Of a stretch of 64,000 nucleotides of DNA, positions 39,123 to 64,000 are shown piece after piece. The notes under the pieces were generated by a model. That model was given only the letters and a program-made list of their open reading frames with translations. It was not told the origin of the DNA and ran no database searches. The translations under genes were made by a program, and so were the position numbers. The stretch comes from Hormiphora californensis (lineage: Eukaryota > Ctenophora > Tentaculata > Cydippida > Pleurobrachiidae), in the NCBI GenBank assembly GCA_020137815.1, contig CM035352.1, positions 1,404,529 through 1,468,528 on the forward strand. The letters are read 5' to 3'. Positions within the stretch are counted from its first letter, which is position 1. Each line of letters begins with the position of its first letter.

Positions 39123-39317
39123 GGTGTTTGCTACCCCTAAATAAAAAAAGTTAAACCAATGTTAAAAAGAAACAATTTAAATAACACACTCGAAATGTTC
39201 TGTAGTTTAGTTCTGATAAGCAGGAGGTACGGTTCGTAAACTGTTGTCAGAGCAAGTGTCCGAAAATTTATGCTTCGTGCAGACTTGTCCAGATTAAGAT
39301 TGTAGTCCGAAAAGGTC

Positions 39318-39875
39318 TCATGATTTACACTTCCGTTTTAACTCTGGTGCATTTTTATTCTCCTGTTTGTAGAACCTGACCAACATTTCCATGGCCCTAT
39401 CACCCTGTACACCACACTCCACTGTGTAGGGGGCCATCACTTTGGAATGCTCCTCATGTCCACTCAACACGGACCCAGTTCCTCCAAACCGATCATTGCC
39501 ACATCCAAATACAACATGGGAGACACCCAGATACCTGATGGCACCTGCACACATGATACACGGCTCACACGTCACGTACAGGGTAGAACCCCGGAGGGCC
39601 CCTTGGACACGCTCCTCACACCCCACACACCCACCCTCACAACACCGGAGTGAGGTTCGGAGGGAGTCAACAGCAACAAGTTCTGCGTGACGTGTTGCAT
39701 CTTTTGTCTCGTTTACCCGGTTTCTTCCAGCACATATTATCTTGTTTTGTTTGGTGAACACACAACCGATTGGTACCTCTCCCTCGACAAGGGCTTCATC
39801 AGCCTGGGAGAATGCAGCATTCATAAACAGTTGTTGTTGTTGTGAGTTAGTGGATTCTCCGACCTCTACTACCAT
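39318..39875 (-). CDS. ADAT2: tRNA-specific adenosine deaminase subunit 2
   Basis: A 185-residue intronless frame with the cytidine/deoxycytidylate deaminase fold. The zinc-binding H63-A64-E65 (TRHAELVAVD) carries the catalytic Glu, and C106/C109 (CEPCIMC) complete the site. EGEVPIGCVF, GRNRVNETKDATRHAE and YLGVSHVVFGCGNDRFGG are typical of ADAT2/TadA, and the C-terminal RFYKQENKNAPELKRK is the basic tail expected for ADAT2. With ADAT3 it converts adenosine 34 of the tRNA anticodon to inosine, letting one tRNA read several codons. The start MVVEVGES is the first Met in frame. It lies between the FKBP-like gene (about 200 bp away) and the aldo/keto-reductase-like gene, all on the minus strand. 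Confidence 0.92.
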   Translation of the reverse strand: MVVEVGESTNSQQQQLFMNAAFSQADEALVEGEVPIGCVFTKQNKIICAGRNRVNETKDATRHAELVAVDSLRTSLRCCEGGCVGCEERVQGALRGSTLYVTCEPCIMCAGAIRYLGVSHVVFGCGNDRFGGTGSVLSGHEEHSKVMAPYTVECGVQGDRAMEMLVRFYKQENKNAPELKRKCKS

Positions 39876-40180
39876 ACTTTGGGAACGGCTAAAACGTTGT
39901 TACTTATAAAGTAATAGACCTCAATATAATACCGTGAACTTCTCGATACACTTTCGGTCTACTACCGAAAAGTACGTTACATATCAAGGTCTCACTGATG
40001 AGGGTAAATAACTGATAAAAACTACAGTAAGTAAAAAAAATGGAAAAATTGTAAACACCAAATAACCAATACACAAAAACACACATTTTACAAATAACTC
40101 ATTTTATATCATTATAATGTTGGTGAGCGCTAAGCTCCTGAACTCACACCCTTACAGCAGTAGACCCCCCATACCTAACA
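39876..40180. other. Short intergenic spacer
   Basis: AT-rich; nothing recognised. Confidence 0.5.
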
Positions 40181-41158
40181 TCATCCCCCTCCTCCAAATC
40201 GTCCCAATACCCCCAGCACTTGTTCCCCTAATTTCACCCCTCCCACCATAATATTCTCACGGACATGCTCGATCCGGAGAGTCTGCACAATGGGTACTGT
40301 CTGTCGGTGGAGTGCCCACGCCAATAGCAACTGTGCCGGGGTGGATGCCGAGGAAAGGTGGTTGGAGTTGAGACAGGGAAGTGGTGCTAGGGGAGAGTGG
40401 GTGAGGACTAGAATGTTCCGTGAGAGGCAATGAGAAACGAGAGTAGTTTGGGGTTTGTAGGGGTTGGCCGTGATTTTAATCGCGAAAGGAGGAACAACAG
40501 CTATCTTGGATATTTTCTCCACTTCATCCACAGTGTCCCCGACAAGACCAATGTTACGGACACACCGCTGCAGAACAAGATGTTCCATAGCCCGCCATGC
40601 CCTCACATCAGGACTGATGAGAACCAAATCAAAGTAGGCCATACCATTGTCGTTGAGGTGTTTGGTGATGATAGAGGGCAGTTTTGATGGGTCGGATGGG
40701 GTCGAGGAGAGGGTGAGAATTAGGAAGAGATCTGAACGAGAAACAAAACCACCTGAAACAAAGGAAAAGTGAGTACAGTCAAATGGGGCGGGGGGGGGGG
40801 GGGTCAAATATAGGGTAGTGCAACATGATGGAGAGGTAATTGGAAAAGGCCAGGTGCAAGATGCCCCTGAGGCACTTTTCATAACAACAACCATCCACGA
40901 AACAGTATAAACATTTTGTTTCAAACAAACAAACAAACAAAAATCAGACAAACAAACACACAAACCTTCAAGTAAGGGTACAATTGCCTTCCTGACAATA
41001 TCATTCCTCTTCAATGTCTTGTCCCACATATCAATAACTCTAAACCCACATTCTACTCCAAACTTGACAACCTGCGCCAGGGAAGCTGCATCCGTGGAGC
41101 ACGTTCCCATGGCAACGAGAGGACATCCAGGATTGAAGACATGGTTTAGTGCTGACAT
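40181..41158 (-). CDS. Aldo/keto reductase-like protein without recognisable catalytic residues
   Basis: Two exons, 40966-41158 and 40181-40752. The intron has donor CTTGAAG|GTTTGTG and acceptor TTGTTTCAG|GTGG. It is 213 bp, a multiple of three, and stays open, but it reads as low-quality Cys/Thr-rich sequence with an AAAC run and a G-run, so I remove it. The mature product is about 254 residues. Barrel-like signatures of the AKR superfamily are visible: GFRVIDMWDK, RSDLFLILTLS, FDLVLISPD, RNIGLVGDTVDEVEKI, SRNILVLTHSPLAP, STPAQLLLAWALHR, VPIVQTLRIEHVREN. In active AKRs these places carry Asp/Tyr, Lys and His; only the Asp seems kept. A non-catalytic AKR relative is therefore likely. The closest named family is not resolved. 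Confidence 0.65.
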   Translation of the reverse strand: MSALNHVFNPGCPLVAMGTCSTDAASLAQVVKFGVECGFRVIDMWDKTLKRNDIVRKAIVPLLEGLCVCLSDFCLFVCLKQNVYTVSWMVVVMKSASGASCTWPFPITSPSCCTTLYLTPPPPAPFDCTHFSFVSGGFVSRSDLFLILTLSSTPSDPSKLPSIITKHLNDNGMAYFDLVLISPDVRAWRAMEHLVLQRCVRNIGLVGDTVDEVEKISKIAVVPPFAIKITANPYKPQTTLVSHCLSRNILVLTHSPLAPLPCLNSNHLSSASTPAQLLLAWALHRQTVPIVQTLRIEHVRENIMVGGVKLGEQVLGVLGRFGGGG

Positions 41159-41653
41159 GGATGCATCATAGTAGGATTGATTCCTGTAGTTCCATCATGA
41201 GCTAGAGAAAAGAGAGGAATATAATTATTGGCCAGTTGTAATTGTGGGTGTTTTGGAAAATCAAAGAACTGACATATCTACAGGTACTCAAGAAGGGGAT
41301 TTGGGGTTATAGAAATTAAAACTATTTGTTTCCAAGTTAATTGAGAAAAATGTCAGCACATCATATTTGCAAATATATTTATCATTGTGTTACACAGAAG
41401 ACAGTTCCAATATTCACTACCGGGCTCAAGTCCCAGTTTTACCCGACAAGGTGCCCGGTAAGTTAGAAGTTGCTATAGTAACGTATCAAATTCCCTACAA
41501 ACTGTTCTTTTGACCAGGCGATCCCTGACACAGCTAGTTAATCACGTACCGCCTGATAGTGTGTCAATATACTCCAACACACACACTTATTGTTTATTAT
41601 CACGCAATTTCTACATTTTACAAATACCCCCCCTCCCTCTCTCTCTGATATCT
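41159..41653. other. Intergenic spacer
   Basis: AT-rich, with a short CT run near 41630; no exon recognised. Confidence 0.5.
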
Positions 41654-44527
41654 TCACTTCCCCAATCGTTCCTTAACCCACGCTTCAATCCGTGCCTTTA
41701 ACGCCACATCAGGAATCAACATGTCCTGAGTGAGGTGCTGTCTATTGAAGGGGTCCGTGGTGCTGTTCAGAAGATGCCTCTGGATAATATCCCGGTCCAT
41801 GGTCACCCCACTAGGCAGTATAACGGGGTTCCTCATCATCGTGCTCATTAGCGGATCCTTGAATTCATCGGGAGCATCGTCAAACTCCAAATCCATGGCC
41901 TGCTTCTCGTCGTACCTTGCCTTCACCTTCCCAGCAAACTCTTCAAACGCCTCCACTTCATAGGCAGATTTTATCACGTTGTTCCGGAGCCGCCCAATGG
42001 CCATGGCGAACATGTCAGGAGAGTAGGAGCGTTCATCACCCGCTACTGCTTCGATAAACACCTCACTTTCCAAGTGAATGTAGATATCTGTTATCTGTTG
42101 AACTAGGACTTTCGGTTGGAACCCATACTTTTCCGGTTCTTGGACCTTCAGGTTGGCGCACTTGGGGCCACACAGTTGGAGGAGGTTGTAGTTGAGCATG
42201 GCAGCAACCCGGTCCACCAACTCGCCCACCAGGAAGGGAGCCTGGGTACTGGTGGTTAGGTAGTGGAACATGTGGACTGTCTCATTTGCAAGGGTCAGAT
42301 AACTCCTGCACTGCTTCTCATCCTGGGCAAGTTTCCCCTTTTTCTCCTCTTTCTGGTCGTCTGTTAGGGCAGCCCAGGATTCTGTGTTGGACATGAGCCG
42401 CTGGATATCCCGGATAGACCTGAGGTTGTCGATACTCTCGTCAAGGAGGAAGGTAGTATCGTTTATCAGCATGTTGATGAATCTCATATACTTGGGATCA
42501 CTCAAACACTGTTTCAAGGTGTACTGATGGGTTGTGGTGGTAGAGAACCAGAGAGTTTTAGTGATACTGCTGATGTGGTAACGAATAGAAAACTTATCGT
42601 AAAACTCGTTACTCGCACCAGTCGACTCGACCTCCGTGTAAAACTCGAGCATGGCAGGAATTAGGAAACGTTCTGCGGACGAGGTCCCAATGATTTTATC
42701 CCAAACAGGATGAACTTGACCCTTGACCTCGGGCCCGGGACTAAAGTTGAAGATCACTTCGATAAGTTTAGCGACTAGGTAGGGGTTCTTGAAGTGTCCC
42801 GGGTGGCAAACACAAATCTGGACCAGTTGGCAGATGTGGTTTAGATCTAGCCGCTGGAGGAAATTAATCTTGAACCGGTTGAACTGGATAATCGAATCAG
42901 CGATGTTATCAATAACATACTCTGGTAATGTGGAGAAGAGCTCATTTTTGGGTAACAGAGATGTTGCAGTCATCCATGTGTTCTCTGGATCAAGTACTCG
43001 GAGCACCCATCGACATTGCTTGACATAAAAGTCACCAAACTTGGTGAGCAAGACCTGCTCGAAAGTAGTGACTTGGGAGATCTTCTCAGCCCGAACCCAC
43101 TCTTCTAATTTAGCCTCCGCTATTTTCAACTGCATGGCTTGGGATGGGTTTGCGTTGGCTGATGATCGTCTCTCCTGGATAGCAGATTTCATCTGTTTTA
43201 TCCTCTGGACCCTGGTGACCTGTTTTCTTAGAATGGGCAGCAGTGACAGATGGACAGTTACAATAGCCATGAGGAAACACTCGGTGCTAAAATTGGGTTC
43301 CTTTCCGCCTGTTCTCTTCAAGTTTTCTGTCTCCTCAGTCGTAGCATTAATCCTCGTTTCCTCGCTCAGATCCAATCTACAGTGGGATGAGATGAAATAA
43401 TCCGTGTCGACTTTTTCGAGGTCCACACCCGCGGAAAGGTCTAACATTACAGAAAGGAAGTTAAGCATAAACCCATCACCCGCCAGCACATCTTCTTGGG
43501 CTTGAATTCCACTTTTCTTAACATTCAGAGCGAGCACTCTGGCGAAATAATCCAGCACTTTTCCTCTGTTTTCCCGGGGCAAAAGAAGAGATTTGACAAC
43601 ACCGTGAAGACTCTCTCTCATCTCCTGGAGAACACCTGGTAGATCGCTCTTCAAACTCTCCCCTGTGATGTTCTTATCCATCCTGATCTTCTTGTTTTCC
43701 TCGTGGTAGGCAGATGCCCCGAAGAATGGCCCAAGGAAGGAATAATTTTCAATTTGATGTCCATTATTAACCAGATCGGGCAGCCACACATGAAGGTTGG
43801 TGGACAGCAAGGCAATTGGACGGCTTGTGTCCGTTTTGATTGTAAGTAGAGTGGCCAGAGAGAGGTTTCCATCCAGGAAGGTAGGGTCAAGAATATCCAC
43901 CTTTTTAGCTCTACCCATGTGGTCAAGAAGGAGTGCCGAGAAAATTTGATCGAATGTCCCCGTTTGTTGGCTCGCCAGAGCTAACTGACGAACAAATCCC
44001 TCCCGATCGGGAATGGGTACGACGGATGATGCCCGGTAGTTGCGAATGAAAAAGACCGATAGAGGAGAGGGTTGAACGGGACCAGTTTCCACTGTACTTC
44101 CCAGCACACCCGTCATTACCAGGGCAACATATCGCATCAAAAGATTGGTAAACTTCGCTGAAAACTTGTCCCACGCCATACCCGACCCCAGATAAGAGTT
44201 CTCTCTACTTCGCTCCCAAATGTCAATCAAATATACCATGGCTCCTCTTGCATGGCTCTTACCAGCCAACTTTCGTCGTAGAATCATATTTGGGTTATCT
44301 GTAGCCTTCTGTTGTACACCCATTTCGCCACTATAAAACCGGGTAAGCGTACAGAACAACTCATTTTCAGCATGTTCGAGGATATTTGAGCAGGACTTGA
44401 TTTCGTTTGAGTGTTCGGGGATGTCCAGAACGGCTGCGACAAAACGCTCCTCTTTCAGACGCTGTCCGGGATCTTCCATTCTCGTAGAATCGTTCACGGT
44501 TCCATTCATCAACTGAAATAGTGGCAT
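41654..44527 (-). CDS. UBE4B: Ubiquitin conjugation factor E4 (Ufd2/UBE4 family), U-box E3/E4 ligase
   Basis: A 957-residue uninterrupted frame. The C-terminal U-box (about 885-957) reads [20 protein letters not shown], then [12 protein letters not shown] and DPFNRQHLT, closest to the UBE4B/Ufd2 form. Upstream is the long helical Ufd2 core: [108 protein letters not shown]. The protein extends polyubiquitin chains with E2 and E3 partners and works with the CDC48/p97 segregase. Length matches yeast Ufd2 (961) rather than vertebrate UBE4B, which has a longer N-terminus. The start MPLFQLMNG contains CTATTTCAG, so a spliced upstream exon is possible. The lack of introns contrasts with most neighbours. 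Confidence 0.92.
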   Translation of the reverse strand: MPLFQLMNGTVNDSTRMEDPGQRLKEERFVAAVLDIPEHSNEIKSCSNILEHAENELFCTLTRFYSGEMGVQQKATDNPNMILRRKLAGKSHARGAMVYLIDIWERSRENSYLGSGMAWDKFSAKFTNLLMRYVALVMTGVLGSTVETGPVQPSPLSVFFIRNYRASSVVPIPDREGFVRQLALASQQTGTFDQIFSALLLDHMGRAKKVDILDPTFLDGNLSLATLLTIKTDTSRPIALLSTNLHVWLPDLVNNGHQIENYSFLGPFFGASAYHEENKKIRMDKNITGESLKSDLPGVLQEMRESLHGVVKSLLLPRENRGKVLDYFARVLALNVKKSGIQAQEDVLAGDGFMLNFLSVMLDLSAGVDLEKVDTDYFISSHCRLDLSEETRINATTEETENLKRTGGKEPNFSTECFLMAIVTVHLSLLPILRKQVTRVQRIKQMKSAIQERRSSANANPSQAMQLKIAEAKLEEWVRAEKISQVTTFEQVLLTKFGDFYVKQCRWVLRVLDPENTWMTATSLLPKNELFSTLPEYVIDNIADSIIQFNRFKINFLQRLDLNHICQLVQICVCHPGHFKNPYLVAKLIEVIFNFSPGPEVKGQVHPVWDKIIGTSSAERFLIPAMLEFYTEVESTGASNEFYDKFSIRYHISSITKTLWFSTTTTHQYTLKQCLSDPKYMRFINMLINDTTFLLDESIDNLRSIRDIQRLMSNTESWAALTDDQKEEKKGKLAQDEKQCRSYLTLANETVHMFHYLTTSTQAPFLVGELVDRVAAMLNYNLLQLCGPKCANLKVQEPEKYGFQPKVLVQQITDIYIHLESEVFIEAVAGDERSYSPDMFAMAIGRLRNNVIKSAYEVEAFEEFAGKVKARYDEKQAMDLEFDDAPDEFKDPLMSTMMRNPVILPSGVTMDRDIIQRHLLNSTTDPFNRQHLTQDMLIPDVALKARIEAWVKERLGK

Positions 44528-44755
44528 ACTTTAAGTTAAGTTAAGCCTATTCAAAGGACATTAATAATTTTAATTTATTGTACATTTAATTTATTGAGAT
44601 GGCGCATGTGCCCATCTATTCCAGTTGATTTTATTATTATTATTAACTCTAAAATGTATACATTACATATACTGCCCCTTTTTTGTGGGCAAAACGGATA
44701 GCCATTAATAAGTCCCATTAGAAGTCTCTTCAGTGCACATGTCACTGATTAGAAG

Positions 44756-45778
44756 TCAGCCACATTTAATTACCCCCCTGCTAACCCAATATCGTCCATT
44801 CGGATTGTCTCGCCTCAGTCCTTTCACTGTATCAACGAGAGTTTTCCGTTCTCGCTGTTCCTCCGGTGTTAGGTCGGGGGAAAGAAACACCGAGGAAAAT
44901 TTCTCTGAATCCCGGAGCTGCTTTGCTTTCCTGAGAAGCTGCAACAAGGTTTCCCTCCTTTCAAGGGTAACGATTACTGGTCTTGGTCGGTTATCAGTCT
45001 TTTCGCCGACTCGCTTTGTGGAAGTTATGACTGGTTTTTCATTCAGCTCTGTAAAAATATCTCGAACTTCATGCTCAGTGGTTCTTGCAGTAGTTTCTGG
45101 TAGCCCAAACAAAACCAAATTCAGCTTTCGATCAGGAGTTGCTTCTTCTGTTGTACTTGTGGGAAGGGGCACTGACGCTTTCTTCCATGCTGCTTGGAGG
45201 CGGGATGGTGCAATAGCCGCTGAGCAGTTCTGGACAAGTACTTTGGAGTAGCCCTGCAATTGCTTCTGAACAGACTCCGACACCGAATTGAGTTTCTGAC
45301 CTTGTACTTCAATCAAACTTTTTTGTGCTTCAATCAGCTTCTCTTGTAACTCAATCCTTGATACCCGATGTTTATCAACCTCTTCCTTGAATGAGCCAAG
45401 CTCTTTTTGTACCTCCATGAGTTTCCGATTACACTCCTCTAGTTCCCGACGTTCTTTCATACGGACAGTTTCATCGTTATTTTTCATACATTGTCCAGCT
45501 TCCCTCGCTATCAGAAGAATATGACGGCAGAGGTTCTTGGTGAAGGCCATGAACTGATGTCCATTATAATTTTTTAAAGCGTAGTCTACTGGCAGTGATC
45601 GACTGGAATCCAAGAATAACATCCGCAGCTCTTCATCCACCTGATGGTGACTCGGTTTGGTTCCATTCCTGATTAACAAAACGTCTCTTACTGCATAACG
45701 AAGTAGTTCCATCACCGAGGGATCAACACATTTCAGTGGATCGGCATCTGCATCAGAGGTATTGAGTTTCTCCGTCAT
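44756..45778 (-). CDS. LINE ORF1-like coiled-coil RNA-binding protein
   Basis: A 340-residue single-exon frame. A central coiled coil (EECNRKLMEVQKELGSFKEE through IEAQKSLIEVQGQ) is followed by a Ser/Pro/Thr linker and a C-terminal domain with DRKLNLVLFGLPE, RPRPVIVTLERRETLLQLL, KAKQLRDSEKFSSVFLSPDL and TPEEQRERKTLV. That combination is typical of ORF1 proteins of L1-like and related non-LTR elements (an RRM-like LVLFGLPE strand, then an ISPDLT / R-rich segment). No ORF2 reverse transcriptase, poly-A tail or target duplication was found alongside, and the frame is intact. It is either an orphan ORF1 fragment or a domesticated host gene. Confidence 0.7.
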   Translation of the reverse strand: MTEKLNTSDADADPLKCVDPSVMELLRYAVRDVLLIRNGTKPSHHQVDEELRMLFLDSSRSLPVDYALKNYNGHQFMAFTKNLCRHILLIAREAGQCMKNNDETVRMKERRELEECNRKLMEVQKELGSFKEEVDKHRVSRIELQEKLIEAQKSLIEVQGQKLNSVSESVQKQLQGYSKVLVQNCSAAIAPSRLQAAWKKASVPLPTSTTEEATPDRKLNLVLFGLPETTARTTEHEVRDIFTELNEKPVITSTKRVGEKTDNRPRPVIVTLERRETLLQLLRKAKQLRDSEKFSSVFLSPDLTPEEQRERKTLVDTVKGLRRDNPNGRYWVSRGVIKCG

Positions 45779-46623
45779 AACTACTAAGTCAGTGGTCAGT
45801 ACCCAGTGGCCTGAGGCGAAGTCACAACACCTAAGTCACAATAGTCAATAGCAAGGACGTGGCCAGGGGCACAGCCACGGTCATGGCGGCAGCTACGGTC
45901 AGGGGGGACTTGCGAGCAGGGCCCCAGGAGTTAAAGTCCCTGATTTTAATGCGATTTAGCGCTTAATATAAATCATAACCCACTTGGGACAGCTCAGAGC
46001 GCTTGAAAGTGGAAAAAGACAAAAGTGATTCAGAAAAACTTACTTTTTCGAGACGCGAAAATATTTTTGTGTGTCAAATTTCATGGTTTACAGGTTCTGC
46101 TGAATTTCAAATTAAACGTAACGCGCTAAATATTTGAACTGTAAGATGCTTTTTGTGCGCGTTGTTTAGGATTTTAAAATATGAAGCTTTTTTTAAATAA
46201 AACTTTCCTCTCCCCAAAAGAAAAAACTTAAAATCCACCGGCCGGCGGCCGGCTTCTCGTAATTTATTATAATTTTTATTGTTTTCGTTGCTTCTCGTGA
46301 TTTCCCCTACCCCGGCGAAGCTAGGGGCAGGGGCCTAAGCCTAACTTTTCTTCAGAAAACCGTTTAGTTACCATTTGTCCCAACTTCTCTGCCGAACTTT
46401 TTTTAGCGAAATCTGATCTTGTTGTATTTAACGTCCTCGGTCCCGCTTCCGTCGTCCGCCTGCCTGTGGGCTGTGCCCTGTTCCTACAGTAATGACCACC
46501 TATCACGAGATGAAGACAGATACATTTTTCTAAGGTGGAATTGTTGAGTAACCCAAACTGATCACATAACAACTCACATAGTGAAAGTACATCAAGACAC
46601 AACACCGCACACTTTGGGAGGAT
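45779..46623. other. Intergenic region between divergent genes
   Basis: Contains a GC-rich repeat remnant (45850-45945: GAGCAGGGCCCCAGGAG, related to 3946-4167) and a CCGGCCGGCGGCCGGC palindrome near 46240. It lies between the 5' ends of the ORF1-like (-) and LOTUS/Tudor (+) genes, so promoters of both are expected here. No clear core element was seen. Confidence 0.45.
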
Positions 46624-63867
<17,244 letters not shown>

Positions 63868-64000
63868 GTACATGCAACAACTCTCATCACGTCGCATGAT
63901 TATACAGATCATACCACCTTAGTCTGTATGAACAATGATTGCCACCCCTTATTTCCCCTATATCTAGGTGATTATCACCCCTTATTTCCCCTATATCTAG

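Noticed and set aside
40753-40965. Coding status of the in-frame middle of the aldo/keto-reductase-like gene
   Set aside because: It has clear GT-AG borders, AAAC and G-run simple repeats and unlikely composition, so it is treated as an intron.

Overview
This window is nuclear DNA from an animal. The evidence is many phase-consistent GT-AG introns, germline Tudor/LOTUS genes, sushi and F5/8C-type secreted modules, a B-box protein, Penelope-like retroelements and dense non-autonomous DNA transposons. A full-length plant-type C2 phospholipase D and the sushi / FAMeT-like modules would fit a non-bilaterian animal such as a sponge or cnidarian. That placement is inference; I cannot fix the species. 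Gene models were joined by hand from splice signals and reading-frame phase.

Layout. 0.9-7.4 kb (-): 3' part of a membrane-anchored protein with a FAMeT-like domain and sushi-like exons, cut by repeats and carrying decayed sushi copies. 7.4-14.7 kb: repeat territory, with two TA-flanked inverted-repeat elements, a 163-bp satellite, GC-rich hairpin modules, a roughly 310-bp tandem array and a 2.3-kb foldback transposon with a 9-bp target duplication. 15.0-15.9 kb (-): histidine-phosphatase family protein. 16.9 kb: tRNA-type SINE with a perfect target duplication. 17.3-18.9 kb (+): B-box/coiled-coil protein, 5' end not found. 19.4-35.9 kb (-): a 15-exon plant-type phospholipase D whose two HKD motifs are both altered; its introns hold two tandem Penelope-like elements and an unrelated plus-strand gene (29.4-30.7 kb).

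36.8-45.8 kb (-) is a compact block: an FKBP-like/TPR co-chaperone with two frame breaks, ADAT2, an aldo/keto-reductase-like protein, an intronless Ufd2/UBE4-type ubiquitin ligase and a LINE ORF1-like coiled-coil protein. 46.6 kb to the window end (+): a large germline-type gene with two LOTUS domains, three Tudor domains and a dsRBD-like segment, at least 23 exons, running off the edge. Its introns contain an antisense tRNA-Leu(UAG), an antisense secreted cysteine-rich peptide gene, a same-strand F5/8C-type secreted gene, a 31-copy 35-bp minisatellite and three long inverted-repeat elements.

Functional themes. Several enzyme folds look catalytically silent (phospholipase D, the aldo/keto reductase-like protein and perhaps both FKBP-like segments). 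An FKBP-TPR protein and a LOTUS/Tudor protein, two classes used in animal piRNA pathways, lie within 8 kb of each other. Mobile elements carry recurrent transcription-factor-like palindromes: CLEAR E-box with CCAAT boxes, CRE, X-box, TTGGCGCCAA and octamer.
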